Program-made: the position numbers and the translations under genes
Shown: piece after piece, positions 33,695 through 42,641 of the stretch
How positions within the stretch are numbered: position 1 is the stretch's first letter
How the letters are laid out: each line of letters starts with the position of its first letter
Source: Thermohalobaculum sp039187815
Lineage (GTDB): Bacteria; Pseudomonadota; Alphaproteobacteria; Rhodobacterales; Rhodobacteraceae
NCBI GenBank assembly: GCA_039187815.1
Contig: JBCCZI010000002.1
Span: 1-64,000 of the forward strand
Direction: 5' to 3'
DNA: 64,000 nucleotides
The notes under the pieces: generated by a model
Seen by the model: only the letters and a program-made list of their open reading frames with translations
Databases searched by the model: none
Told to the model about the DNA's origin: nothing

Positions 33695-35455
33695 ATGGCT
33701 GATCACACACGCATGGAAATGACCGGCGCCGAGATGGTCGTGCGCGCCCTCAAAGATCAGGGGGTCGAGGTGGTCTTTGGTTATCCGGGCGGTGCGGTGC
33801 TCCCGATCTATGACGAGATCTTCAAGCAGAACGACATCCGCCACATCCTGGTCCGCCACGAGCAGGGCGCGACCCATATGGCCGAGGGCTATGCCCGCTC
33901 AACCGGCAAGCCTGGTGTTGTGCTGGTGACCTCGGGCCCCGGTGCGACCAACGCGGTCACCGGCATGACCGACGCGCTGATGGACAGCATTCCGATGGTT
34001 GTCCTGACCGGCCAGGTGCCGACCTTCATGATCGGCAATGATGCGTTCCAAGAGGCGGACACCGTCGGCATCACGCGCCCCTGCACCAAGCACAACTGGC
34101 TGGTGAAGGAGACGGACGCGCTCTCGGGCACGCTGCACGAGGCGTTCCATGTAGCGACAAAGGGCCGTCCTGGGCCCGTCCTGGTCGACATCCCCAAGGA
34201 CGTGCAGTTCGCGACCGGCACCTACACGCCGCCCGAGGCGACCCGCACCGCCCGCTATGCGCCGCCGACCGTGGGCGCGCCCGAGGCCATTGAGGCCGCC
34301 GTCGCGCTGATCGAACAGGCCGAGCGGCCGATCCTTTATACGGGCGGCGGGGTCATTAATTCGGGGCCCGAGGCGTCGCAACTGCTCCGCCAACTGGCTG
34401 CCGAGACCGGGTTTCCGCTGACCTCGACCCTGATGGGCCTGGGGTCCTATCCCGCGAGCGGGCCCGCCTGGCTCGGCATGCTGGGGATGCACGGCACCTA
34501 TGAGGCCAATATGGCCATGCACGGTTGCGATCTGATGGTTTGCATCGGGGCGCGGTTCGATGATCGTATCACCGGGCGGCTGGATGCGTTTTCGCCGGAC
34601 TCGAAGAAAATCCACATCGACATCGATCCCTCCTCGATCAACAAGAACATCCGCGTCGATGTGCCGATCGTCGGGGATGTGGGCACGGTGCTCGGTCAGA
34701 TGCTCGCGTGCTGGCATGGCCGCGGCTCGCACAAGCGGGACGTCACGCGCTGGTGGGCGCAGGTGAACGAGTGGCGCGCCGTTGATTGCCTGCGCTTTGA
34801 GCCCTCGGAGCGGTCGATCAAGCCCCAGCACGCGCTGCAGCGGCTCGAGGCGCTGACCAAAGACCATGACCGCTATATCACCACCGAGGTGGGCCAGCAC
34901 CAGATGTGGGCGGCGCAGTTCCTGGGCTTCGAGGATCCGAACCGCTGGATGACCTCGGGTGGCCTCGGCACCATGGGATATGGCTTACCGGCCTCGATCG
35001 GCGTGCAGATCGCGCATCCCGAGAGCCTGGTGATCAACGTGGCCGGCGAGGCCTCGTGGCTGATGGTCATGCAGGAGATGTCCACGGCCGTTCAATACCG
35101 CGCGCCCGTAAAGCAGTTCATCCTGAACAATGAGCGTCTGGGGATGGTCCGGCAGTGGCAGGAGCTGCTGCATGGTGAGCGCTATTCTCACAGCTATTCC
35201 GAGGCTTTGCCGGATTTCGTGAAACTGGCGGAAGCGTTTGGGTGCAAGGGCATCAAGGTGGACCAGCCGGACCAACTCGACGGCGCCATCGAGGAGATGC
35301 TGGCCTATGACGGCCCGGTGATCTTCGACTGCCTGGTGGAGAAGCACGAGAACTGCTTCCCGATGATCCCCTCCGGCAAGGCCCACAACGAGATGCTGCT
35401 CGGCGAGGCCTCCACCGAAGGCGCCATCGGTGCCACCGGCGCCGTGTTGGTGTGA
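33695..35455 (+). CDS. ilvB: acetolactate synthase large (catalytic) subunit
   Basis: A 586-residue thiamine-diphosphate enzyme condensing pyruvate with pyruvate or 2-ketobutyrate, the first shared step of valine, leucine and isoleucine synthesis. VFGYPGGAVLPIYDE, LVRHEQGATHMAEGYAR (with the ThDP-activating Glu), VLVTSGPGATN, GARFDDRITG (FAD contact) and VAGEASWLMVMQEM (ThDP/Mg site) are all in place. Start ATG 33695 follows GGAGAGA. The last bases overlap the next frame in GTGA. Confidence 0.96.
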   Translation: MADHTRMEMTGAEMVVRALKDQGVEVVFGYPGGAVLPIYDEIFKQNDIRHILVRHEQGATHMAEGYARSTGKPGVVLVTSGPGATNAVTGMTDALMDSIPMVVLTGQVPTFMIGNDAFQEADTVGITRPCTKHNWLVKETDALSGTLHEAFHVATKGRPGPVLVDIPKDVQFATGTYTPPEATRTARYAPPTVGAPEAIEAAVALIEQAERPILYTGGGVINSGPEASQLLRQLAAETGFPLTSTLMGLGSYPASGPAWLGMLGMHGTYEANMAMHGCDLMVCIGARFDDRITGRLDAFSPDSKKIHIDIDPSSINKNIRVDVPIVGDVGTVLGQMLACWHGRGSHKRDVTRWWAQVNEWRAVDCLRFEPSERSIKPQHALQRLEALTKDHDRYITTEVGQHQMWAAQFLGFEDPNRWMTSGGLGTMGYGLPASIGVQIAHPESLVINVAGEASWLMVMQEMSTAVQYRAPVKQFILNNERLGMVRQWQELLHGERYSHSYSEALPDFVKLAEAFGCKGIKVDQPDQLDGAIEEMLAYDGPVIFDCLVEKHENCFPMIPSGKAHNEMLLGEASTEGAIGATGAVLV

Positions 35456-35944
35456 TCACGGCGCATCTTCCCGCCGGCTATGCGCTTTGGCGCTGTGTTG
35501 GCGGGAGGAGGGGCGCGACACTGGTCGCCGCTCTTGCGGGATCAGCCTTGCCCGACACCGAATTTGCTGTTCTTCTACTTCGTCGACGGAGGCGCCATCC
35601 ATCACCATCGCTACTGGGTCGATGTGCCAGAGTTCTGGCTCGTGGTGGCAGCCGCGGCTTTGCCGGTGTCGGCGCGTGCCGGATTGCTGGACCTGGCCTC
35701 TGTCTTCCTCGGCGGGGTGTTCCTGCACCTCGCTCTCGACAGTGTCACCGGTGGTATCAAGTGGCTTTATCCCGTGGACGACACGCTCTACGAGATGTTC
35801 CCGGTGTCGGCGACCCAGGCGCATTGGCTGCTCTTCTTTGTCCTTCACTGGACGTTTCTGCTGGAGTTTGCGATCTGGGGGCTGGCGGCCGCACTGTGGT
35901 GGCACTCCCGACAGGTGCAGAGACGCCCGACGCACAGAAACTGA
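35452..35944 (+). pseudogene. YdjM/DUF457-like membrane protein gene with a +1 frameshift
   Basis: The GTG at 35452, overlapping the ilvB stop, opens MITAHLPAGYALWR and continues to GSALPDTE. The next residues make sense only in the following frame: LLFFYFVDGGAIHHHRYW, then three hydrophobic spans to the stop at 35944. Skipping one T in the TTT at 35563-35565 joins LPDTE to LLFFYFVD, as expected for LexA-binding/metal-dependent-hydrolase-like membrane proteins of this family. The gene is therefore either a recent pseudogene, a sequence error, or (least likely) a programmed frameshift. It is intact otherwise, about 163 residues. Confidence 0.75.
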
Positions 35945-35954
35945 GGTACCGACT

Positions 35955-36527
35955 ATGTCCCCGCTTGCCATCAAGCCCGGCAGCACGCGCCAGAGCGCTT
36001 ACAATCTCCGCCCCGTGGGGCCGCAGGGAGAGGAGCGCCACACCCTCTCGGTCATCGTCGACAACGAGCCCGGCGTGCTGGCGCGCGTCATCGGGCTGTT
36101 CTCGGGCCGCGGCTACAACATCGAGAGCCTCACGGTAACCGAGACCGACCGGGAGAGCCATCGCTCGCGCATCACCATCGTGACCACCGGCACGCCCCAA
36201 GTGATCGACCAGATCCACGCCCAGCTTGAGCGCATGGTGCCGGTGCATACGGTCTCGGACCTCACCGAAGAGGGGCCACATGTGGAGCGCGAACTGGCGC
36301 TGGTCAAAGTGGCCGCCAAGGGCGAGCCGCGGGTCGAGGCGCTGCGCATGGCCGATCTGGTCGGCGCCCGCGTGGTCGATGTGACGCTCGAGAGCTTTGT
36401 CTTCGAGCTCGCCGCCACCCAGGCCGAAGTGGATGATTTCGTCGAGTTGATGCGCCCTCTCGGCCTGGTCGAGGTGGCCCGCACCGGCGTCGCGGCCATG
36501 ATGCGCGGCCCGCGCCAAGGCGGCTGA
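35955..36527 (+). CDS. ilvN: acetolactate synthase small (regulatory) subunit
   Basis: A 190-residue subunit with an N-terminal ACT domain: HTLSVIVDNEPGVLARVIGLFSGRGYNIESL. A C-terminal ALS_ss_C domain includes ERELALVKV and LESFVFELAAT. It binds valine and gives feedback inhibition of IlvB. Start ATG 35955 adds about 28 residues before the ACT domain, as usual in alphaproteobacteria. The upstream neighbour is the frameshifted membrane-protein gene, and the lipoprotein gene begins one base after the stop. Confidence 0.95.
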   Translation: MSPLAIKPGSTRQSAYNLRPVGPQGEERHTLSVIVDNEPGVLARVIGLFSGRGYNIESLTVTETDRESHRSRITIVTTGTPQVIDQIHAQLERMVPVHTVSDLTEEGPHVERELALVKVAAKGEPRVEALRMADLVGARVVDVTLESFVFELAATQAEVDDFVELMRPLGLVEVARTGVAAMMRGPRQGG

Positions 36528-36528
36528 G

Positions 36529-37128
36529 ATGCGGCGCTGGGCGCTGTTGGCGGTGCTGGCGCTGTCCGCCTGTGGCAGCCCGTCCGAGGACGCCGTGCCC
36601 GAGGCCGGTACGACCCCTCCGCCAACCGCGTCAGACGCCCAAGCCGAGGCGGCGCGGCCCGTGCCCGGCGCCGAGACCTTGCCCTTGCCGGGGGCCGCTC
36701 CGCAGCCGCCCGCGGGTGCTGCTGCACCCCAGTCGGATGCGCCCGAGATCTATATGGCGCTGCAGCGGGATAACGCGGATGTGGTCTCGGTGATCTTCGC
36801 CATCGACGAGGCGCGTAACAACACGCCCTCGGATGACCCGGCGATCCGGCTGACCCCCGAGGCCGGGCTCTGCAACCCGCAGCAGCTCCGCCGCTTTGAA
36901 TTCCCGGCGCTCTATGCGGCGCGTCCGATCTATTCGCGGCTCGAGGCCGAGGCTCCCGTAGCGGCGGACGAACTGCCGAGCTTCATCGCCACCATCGTCT
37001 CGAACGAAATGGTGCGCCAGGGCATGGCGCGCACCGCCGACGACACCCGGCCGCAGAACATGTGCAGCTATCTGTTGTGGCAGCGCCTGGTCTATGCGGA
37101 TCTGCAGTCCCAGCTCGCTGGACAATAG
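36529..37128 (+). CDS. hypothetical lipoprotein
   Basis: A 199-residue protein with a lipoprotein signal peptide: MRRWALLAVLALSACGS, with lipobox L-S-A-C and Cys15. A Pro/Ala-rich linker (about residues 20-70) leads to a C-terminal domain with two Cys (GLCNPQQ and NMCSYLLWQR) that may form a disulfide. The family is not recognised. It starts one base after ilvN and precedes the cupin gene by 45 bp. Confidence 0.72.
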   Translation: MRRWALLAVLALSACGSPSEDAVPEAGTTPPPTASDAQAEAARPVPGAETLPLPGAAPQPPAGAAAPQSDAPEIYMALQRDNADVVSVIFAIDEARNNTPSDDPAIRLTPEAGLCNPQQLRRFEFPALYAARPIYSRLEAEAPVAADELPSFIATIVSNEMVRQGMARTADDTRPQNMCSYLLWQRLVYADLQSQLAGQ

Positions 37129-37173
37129 CGTCGGCCTCCGGTAGGAGCGCCGAAATCCGAGGAGAGAGCCGGG

Positions 37174-37638
37174 ATGACCAAGCGATACAGCCTGTTGGCG
37201 CGGGGCGAGGGGCCGAACTATGAATGGTCGGCCGACCACACCTTCGTCAAGGTCTCGGCCGCGGACACCGGCGGCGCCTACACCCTGATGGAAGACAACC
37301 TCAAGGCCAACTTCCGCCTGGGCCTGCATCTCCACAAAACCCATGCGGAGACGTTCTATATCCTCGAGGGCGCCGTCGACTTTCTGGTGGATGGCGACTG
37401 GATGCGCCTCGAGGCCGGCGACACGCTGCACATCCCGCCCGGCGTGCCCCATGGCTGCCAGGTTGCCGACGAGACCCGCGCACGGATGCTGATGATCTTC
37501 CAACCGGCGGGGTTTGATCTCTATCTCGAGGCGCTCTCGGGCTTGACAGAGGCGGAGTTCGCCGACCAGGCCACGATGACCGCCCTCAACGACCAGCATG
37601 ACATCATCGAGCTCGGAGAGCTGCCGCCCCGGCCCTGA
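37174..37638 (+). CDS. cupin-domain protein
   Basis: A 154-residue single cupin barrel. LGLHLHKTHAETFYILEGA is cupin motif 1 with two His, one further His and Glu as metal ligands, and AGDTLHIPPGVPHGCQ is motif 2 with the fourth ligand His. It probably binds Fe or Mn and could be a small-molecule dioxygenase, isomerase or sensor. GGAGAGAG precedes the start. It lies between ilvN and ilvC on the same strand. Confidence 0.85.
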   Translation: MTKRYSLLARGEGPNYEWSADHTFVKVSAADTGGAYTLMEDNLKANFRLGLHLHKTHAETFYILEGAVDFLVDGDWMRLEAGDTLHIPPGVPHGCQVADETRARMLMIFQPAGFDLYLEALSGLTEAEFADQATMTALNDQHDIIELGELPPRP

Positions 37639-37678
37639 GCCGGCCAATCCAAAAGACAACCCAGGAAGGACGGACACC

Positions 37679-38701
37679 ATGCGCGTGTATTATGATCGCG
37701 ACTGCGACATCAATCTGATCAAGGACAAGAAGGTGGCAATCGTGGGCTATGGCTCTCAGGGCCATGCCCACGCGCTGAACCTGCGCGACTCGGGCGCCAA
37801 GAACCTGTGCGTCGCCCTGCGCCCGGGCTCGGCCAGCGCGGCCAAGGCCGAGGCGGAAGGGCTCTCGGTCATGTCGATCGCCGATGCGGCGGCCTGGGCC
37901 GATCTGATCATGATGTGCATGCCCGATGAGCTGCAGGCCGACACATACTATGCCCACATCCATGACAATCTGCGTGAGGGCGCGGCGATCGCCTTTGCCC
38001 ACGGGCTGAACGTGCACTTCCGCCTGATCGAGGCCAAGGCCGGCGTCGATGTGCTGATGATGGCGCCCAAGGGCCCCGGCCACACAGTGCGCGGTGAGTT
38101 CGCCAAGGGCGGCGGCGTGCCCTGCCTCGTGGCCGTGGACAACGATGCCTCGGGCCGCGCGCTCGAGATCGGGCTGAGCTATTGCTCGGCGATCGGCGGC
38201 GGGCGCTCGGGTATAATCGAGACCACCTTCAAGGAAGAGTGCGAGACCGATCTGTTCGGTGAGCAGGCGGTGCTCTGCGGCGGCTTGGTAGAGCTGATCC
38301 GCTGCGGCTTCGAGACCCTGGTCGAGGCGGGCTATGCGCCTGAGATGGCCTATTTCGAGTGCCTCCACGAGGTGAAGCTGATCGTGGATCTGATCTATGA
38401 GGGCGGCATCGCCAACATGAACTACTCTATCTCCAACACGGCCGAGTTCGGCGAGTATGTCTCGGGCCCCCGCGTGTTGCCCTATGACGAGACCAAGGCG
38501 CGGATGAAGGCGATCCTGGATGACATCCAGCAGGGCCGCTTCGTGCGCGACTGGATGACCGAGTGCAAGGCCGGCCAGCCGAGCTTCAAGGCGATCCGCC
38601 GCAACAACGACGCCCACCAGATCGAGGCAGTCGGCGAAACCCTGCGCGGAATGATGCCCTGGATCAAAGCCGGCGCCCTGGTTGACAAGTCCAAGAACTG
38701 A
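37679..38701 (+). CDS. ilvC: ketol-acid reductoisomerase
   Basis: A 340-residue class I enzyme doing alkyl migration and NADPH-dependent reduction of acetolactate or acetohydroxybutyrate. The Rossmann loop GYGSQGHAHALNLRDSG begins at residue 23. The C-terminal knotted domain has the metal-binding sequence DLFGEQAVLCGG and the Glu in YFECLHEVKLI. Start ATG 37679 follows GGAAGGACGG. A strong hairpin after the stop ends the operon. Confidence 0.96.
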   Translation: MRVYYDRDCDINLIKDKKVAIVGYGSQGHAHALNLRDSGAKNLCVALRPGSASAAKAEAEGLSVMSIADAAAWADLIMMCMPDELQADTYYAHIHDNLREGAAIAFAHGLNVHFRLIEAKAGVDVLMMAPKGPGHTVRGEFAKGGGVPCLVAVDNDASGRALEIGLSYCSAIGGGRSGIIETTFKEECETDLFGEQAVLCGGLVELIRCGFETLVEAGYAPEMAYFECLHEVKLIVDLIYEGGIANMNYSISNTAEFGEYVSGPRVLPYDETKARMKAILDDIQQGRFVRDWMTECKAGQPSFKAIRRNNDAHQIEAVGETLRGMMPWIKAGALVDKSKN

Positions 38702-38730
38702 TCCCCTGCCCGCGTGCGTATCGAGATCGC

Positions 38731-38758
38731 GGGCGGTTCCCCTTGGGGCCGCCCGTTT
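38731..38758 (+). terminator. terminator after ilvC
   Basis: GGGCGGTTCCCC, loop TT and GGGGCCGCCC form a stem of about 10 pairs with one internal mismatch, followed by GTTTGC. It begins 30 bp after the ilvC stop. The T-run is short, so termination strength is uncertain. Confidence 0.6.
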
Positions 38759-38888
38759 GCATTGCGTGGCGCGGTGTCTCCATACTCGCTCAGGCAATCG
38801 ATTGGAGAGCGAGATGTCCCGCAATGCCCGAGCACAGTGGCCGATCGTGTCCGCTGCGGCGGCCAGGCCGCTCTGACCGGGTGCAGCG

Positions 38889-39251
38889 ATGCGGCGGGGA
38901 TGGATGCTGCTGCTCGGCATGATCGTCGTCGCGTATTTCGCCACCGATGCCATGGTCTCGACCCTGACCCTAGACGATTTCGTCTCGCGGCCGGTCATTG
39001 GGTTCGAGCGGGAGATCCAGGATCCGCAACTCGGTCCAAGGACCGAGCGGCTGCGGATCGCGGATGAGACGGATTTTTACGGTGACCAGGCCGAGGGCAC
39101 CGTGCGCCCCGCCGGCGGGGTGGGCATGATGCTCGGCTATCGCCACCGGTTCCGGCTCCGATCGGGGGCGGTTTTCTCCTGTACCCATATCCTGCGGTGG
39201 ATGCGGTGCGAGGCGGGCTGGATCCCGCGCCGCGCCGCGCCGGCTGGTTGA
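38889..39251 (+). CDS. hypothetical protein with N-terminal membrane segment
   Basis: A 120-residue product with one hydrophobic segment (residues 5-20, WMLLLGMIVVAYFATD) and a soluble part with two Cys (SCTHILRWMRC). Third-position GC and amino-acid makeup are like neighbouring real genes. No family is recognised and no strong ribosome site is seen, so expression is uncertain. Confidence 0.5.
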   Translation: MRRGWMLLLGMIVVAYFATDAMVSTLTLDDFVSRPVIGFEREIQDPQLGPRTERLRIADETDFYGDQAEGTVRPAGGVGMMLGYRHRFRLRSGAVFSCTHILRWMRCEAGWIPRRAAPAG

Positions 39252-39306
39252 TGCGGCGGCGCCATGCTAAGCCCCGCGGCAACCGATCTGGCCCAAGGAG
39301 CCCCCG

Positions 39307-39807
39307 ATGACCGTGACCCTGCCCGTCGCTGACATCTGCGACCGCTTTCCCGACCGCGCCCGTGTGCTCGGAGCCCAATTCCGTCTGTTCACCGCCGTCA
39401 CCTACTTCGCAGGGCCCTGCCGCCTGATTGCGCTGCATGCCTCGGACGAGTTTCTGTCGTCAACGCTCTCCTCGCCCGGAGACGGTGCGGTCGCGGTGGT
39501 AGGGGTCGGTGCGCATCCCGGTCCAGCGGTCTTTGGCGATGGCATGGCGCGCGCCGCTCAGAACAATGGCTGGGCTGGGGTGGTCATCGACGGCGCGCTG
39601 CGGGATGTGGCGCTTATCCGCCCGCGCGGCATTGGCATCGCCGCGACCGAGGTTAGGCCGATGATCGCGCGGGACGGCCCGGCCGGCTCGGAGGCCCAGC
39701 ATATGATGATCGCGGGCGTGCGCCTGCGCTCGGGCGACTGGATCGTGGTGGATGAGGACGGAGCGGTCGCGCTGGACGGCTCGCTGGCCGGCGAGATCGC
39801 CGATTAG
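39307..39807 (+). CDS. RraA-like protein (RraA/HMG aldolase family)
   Basis: A 166-residue protein of the RraA/HMG-aldolase fold. ADICDRFPDR opens the domain, FGDGMARAAQNNGWAGVVIDGALRDV is the conserved centre with the R-D pair, and SGDWIVVDEDGAV closes it. The family includes both the RNase E inhibitor RraA and 4-hydroxy-4-methyl-2-oxoglutarate/oxaloacetate-cleaving aldolases that need a divalent metal. The short length fits RraA; activity is not decided by sequence. An AAGGAG site lies before the ATG. Confidence 0.87.
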   Translation: MTVTLPVADICDRFPDRARVLGAQFRLFTAVTYFAGPCRLIALHASDEFLSSTLSSPGDGAVAVVGVGAHPGPAVFGDGMARAAQNNGWAGVVIDGALRDVALIRPRGIGIAATEVRPMIARDGPAGSEAQHMMIAGVRLRSGDWIVVDEDGAVALDGSLAGEIAD

Positions 39808-39886
39808 CGTGGCTCGGGCGGCAATCTGCCCGGTGGCGCAGGCCGCTCCGATTGGCCATGACCGGTCTGAGGATCGGAGGCAAGAC

Positions 39887-40300
39887 ATGCAAAGCGAGAT
39901 CCAAGCGCCCACGACCGCCACGCGGCTCAAGGGCATGGCCCCCATCGTTCCCGTGCGCCGCGTGGCCCGGACTGTTGAGTTCTATACCCAGGTGCTGGGC
40001 TTCGATCTGGCCGACCGCAATGCCGACGGAACCTTTGCCTATCTGGTGCGCGAGGGGGCGGGCATCATGCTACTCGACCTAAGCGACGCCCGCGCGCTCA
40101 AGGCGACGGGCGAATTCCTGTCGGCCTATGTCTGGGTGCGTGGGGTCGAGGCCTATTACGAGAGCATTCGCCCGATGCTCGACCGGCTGCCGTCGAACCG
40201 CGTGCAGCCACTGTTCCAAAAGCCCGATGGACGGGCCGAGTTCCATGTGCGCGACCCGGACGGCTTCATGCTGTTCTTCGGCGAGGCGCTTGCGGACTAG
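39887..40300 (+). CDS. VOC-family (glyoxalase/bleomycin resistance) protein
   Basis: A 137-residue vicinal-oxygen-chelate protein. MAPIVPVRRVARTVEFYTQVLGF is the first beta-alpha-beta unit, and FHVRDPDGFMLFFGE the last strand with the metal-site Glu position. Such proteins can be glyoxalases, dioxygenases or drug-binding proteins. The start ATG 39887 follows CGGAGG. The radical-SAM gene follows after 36 bp. Confidence 0.85.
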   Translation: MQSEIQAPTTATRLKGMAPIVPVRRVARTVEFYTQVLGFDLADRNADGTFAYLVREGAGIMLLDLSDARALKATGEFLSAYVWVRGVEAYYESIRPMLDRLPSNRVQPLFQKPDGRAEFHVRDPDGFMLFFGEALAD

Positions 40301-40336
40301 ACCTCCTGCTGCGGGCGCTCTAACGGGAGATCCTGG

Positions 40337-41707
40337 ATGACCGGGCTCACCAAACAGATCCGCCGGGATGAGACCGAGGCGAACCGCCTGGACGCCGCGA
40401 CCAAGGCAGCGTTTCGCCTGCGCACCCGCTCGCCCGAGCATCGCATCGCCTGGACCGAAGCGGCCCGGGCCTTTCGCGCCCACATCGCCCGGATCGAGCA
40501 ACAGGCCGAGACCCTTCTGGCTGACGATCCCGATGCCGAGGGGCCGCTGCGGGACTGTATCTTCGCCTTCATCGAGGCGCGCGCCGGCTCGGCTGACGCC
40601 GCCGTGGCGCACCGGGCGGCGATGGCCCGCGGCTATCTCGAGGGGCGCGAGGCCCGTCGCGCCCTGCATCGCCCCGCGCTCTCTCGCTCCCGTTATTTGA
40701 CAGCCAGGGCTCAGACGCGGCAGACCAACCCGGTTGCTTGTGGAGGTGGTATGACTGGACCATTGACGATCCCTGCACCAGCGCGGGAGAAGTTTGCAGA
40801 CCCCGACTGGACGGCCAAGGGCGAGGCGCGCGCCACCGTGGCCCTGGACCGCCTAGAGACGCTGTGGATCAACACAGGCACCCTCTGCAACATCGCCTGT
40901 CGCAACTGCTACATCTTCTCGAGTCCCTCCAACGATGCGCTGGTCTATGTAACGGTGGACGAGATCACCCCTTATCTGGACGAGATCGCCAAGCGCGGGC
41001 TTGGCACCCGCGAGATCGGGTTCACCGGCGGCGAGCCCTTCATGAACCCCGAGATGGTCGCCATGGCTGACTTGGCGCTTGGCCGCGGGTTCGAGGTGCT
41101 GATCCTCACCAACGCCATGCGGCCCATGATGCGCCCCTCGGTGCAGGCCGGGCTACGGCGCCTTGTGCAAAGCTATGGCGATCGGCTGATTTTCCGGGTC
41201 TCGCTCGATCACCACCAGGCGCCGCTGCACGATGCGGAGCGGGGTAGGCGCAGCTTCGAGATCTCGATTGAGGGCATGCGCTGGCTGCGCGATATTGGGG
41301 CGCGCATGGCTGTGGCGGGGCGCACCTTGTGGGGCGAGGGCGATGCGGACATGCGCGCGGGCTTTGCCGCGCTGTTCCGGCGCGAAGGCTTTGCCATCGA
41401 CGCCCAGGATCCGAGCGCGCTGGTGCTGTTCCCAGAGATGGACGCGACCGTCGAAGTGCCCGAGATCACGACCGCCTGTTGGGGCATCTTGGACAAGAGC
41501 CCGGCCGAGGTGATGTGTTCGAACGCCCGCATGGTCGTCAAACGCCGCGGCGCGGATCATCCGGTGGTGCTGGCGTGCACGCTGCTCGCCTATTCGGAAG
41601 GGTTTGAGCTTGGGCGTAGCTTGGTTGAGGCGGACCGCCCCGTGCCGCTCAACCACCCCCATTGCGCCAAGTTCTGCGTGCTCGGCGGCGCGCGCTGCTC
41701 GGCCTAG
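40337..41707 (+). CDS. radical SAM protein with an N-terminal helical extension, or two in-frame genes
   Basis: The continuous frame encodes 456 residues. Residues 139-456 are a radical-SAM protein: TGTLCNIACRNCYIFSSP holds the CxxxCxxC site for the 4Fe-4S cluster, IGFTGGEPFMNPEM is the GGE SAM-binding motif, and a Cys group CAKFCVLGGARC near the C-terminus may hold another cluster. Residues 1-138 are a charged helical segment without recognised family. An ATG at 40751 (residue 139) has a strong GGAGG 5 bp upstream, so the radical-SAM part may be made separately. The substrate is unknown; it does not resemble HpnH. Confidence 0.78.
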   Translation: MTGLTKQIRRDETEANRLDAATKAAFRLRTRSPEHRIAWTEAARAFRAHIARIEQQAETLLADDPDAEGPLRDCIFAFIEARAGSADAAVAHRAAMARGYLEGREARRALHRPALSRSRYLTARAQTRQTNPVACGGGMTGPLTIPAPAREKFADPDWTAKGEARATVALDRLETLWINTGTLCNIACRNCYIFSSPSNDALVYVTVDEITPYLDEIAKRGLGTREIGFTGGEPFMNPEMVAMADLALGRGFEVLILTNAMRPMMRPSVQAGLRRLVQSYGDRLIFRVSLDHHQAPLHDAERGRRSFEISIEGMRWLRDIGARMAVAGRTLWGEGDADMRAGFAALFRREGFAIDAQDPSALVLFPEMDATVEVPEITTACWGILDKSPAEVMCSNARMVVKRRGADHPVVLACTLLAYSEGFELGRSLVEADRPVPLNHPHCAKFCVLGGARCSA

Positions 41708-42633
41708 CGGCGCCGGGCCACCACAAAGCGCGCGGCCGCGGCCAGCTGCTCGGCCGCCGGGCCGAACGGGTCGAGCTCGGTCGCCGCCGTCTCCGCCAGT
41801 TCGGTCGCGCGGGCCCGCGCTCCGTCGATGCCGAGAATGTCGACAAAAGTCGCCTTGCCCGCCGAGGCGTCCTTGCCCACGCGCTTGCCCGTCTCGGCCT
41901 CGGTCCCGGTCACGTCCAGCAGATCATCGGCGATCTGGAACGCTTCGCCCAAAGCTTGCGCATAGGCGCGGAGCCGCCGCACATCCTCCGGGCTCGCTTC
42001 GGCGAGCAGAGCGCCCATTTCGGCCGCCACCTCGATCAACGCGCCGGTCTTCAGCGCTTGGAGCCGCTTGACCCCGGCGCCGTCGAGCGGGGCATGCGCC
42101 GTCTCGGCCCCAAGATCGAGCGCCTGGCCGCCGACCATGCCCGCTGCCCCAGAGGCTTGTGCCAAGCGCAGGCAGAGCTGGGCCCGCACGGCGCCCGAGC
42201 CATGGGTCGCCGGATCGGCCAAGATTTCAAAGGCCAGCGCCTGGAGCGCATCGCCGCAGAGCACGGCCGTCGCCTCGTTCCACTTTTTGTGCACGGTGGG
42301 CTGGCCTCGGCGCAGATCGTCATCATCCATGCATGGCATGTCGTCATGCACCAAGCTGTAGGAGTGCAGGCACTCCAGCGCCGCCGCCGCCCGCAAGGCG
42401 CCCGTCTCCGGGCCGCCGCAGAGCCGTGTGGCCTCTATCACCAGGAAGGCGCGCAACCGCTTGCCACCGCCGAGCGTCGCATGGGCCATAGAGGCGCAGA
42501 GTTCGGCCTCTCCCGCACCGCCCTCGCCTTTGGGCAACAGGGCGCGCAAGGTCTCCTCGGTCGCCTCGGCGGCAGCGCTCAGCGCATCGGCAAAGGACAG
42601 CTCGGGCGGGTTGGCAAGCTCGGAATCGGCCAT
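41704..42633 (-). CDS. ispA: farnesyl diphosphate synthase (short-chain polyprenyl synthase)
   Basis: A 309-residue all-helical prenyltransferase building farnesyl diphosphate from IPP and DMAPP. LVHDDMPCMDDDDLRRGQPT is the first Asp-rich motif with the inserted residues of IspA-type enzymes, GKRLRAFLV the IPP site and FQIADDLLDVTG the second Asp-rich motif. The product feeds HpnD for hopanoid synthesis as well as quinones and undecaprenyl phosphate. The stop overlaps the convergent radical-SAM gene; mlaA lies 8 bp upstream on the same strand. Confidence 0.94.
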   Translation of the reverse strand: MADSELANPPELSFADALSAAAEATEETLRALLPKGEGGAGEAELCASMAHATLGGGKRLRAFLVIEATRLCGGPETGALRAAAALECLHSYSLVHDDMPCMDDDDLRRGQPTVHKKWNEATAVLCGDALQALAFEILADPATHGSGAVRAQLCLRLAQASGAAGMVGGQALDLGAETAHAPLDGAGVKRLQALKTGALIEVAAEMGALLAEASPEDVRRLRAYAQALGEAFQIADDLLDVTGTEAETGKRVGKDASAGKATFVDILGIDGARARATELAETAATELDPFGPAAEQLAAAARFVVARRR

Positions 42634-42641
42634 GGCTCCGG

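Noticed and set aside
40337..41707. Assignment of the radical-SAM gene as hpnH (adenosylhopane synthase)
   Set aside because: The cluster motif context (TGTLCNIACRNCYIF) and C-terminal Cys group do not resemble HpnH, which has a characteristic RCNLACAGCGK-type site.
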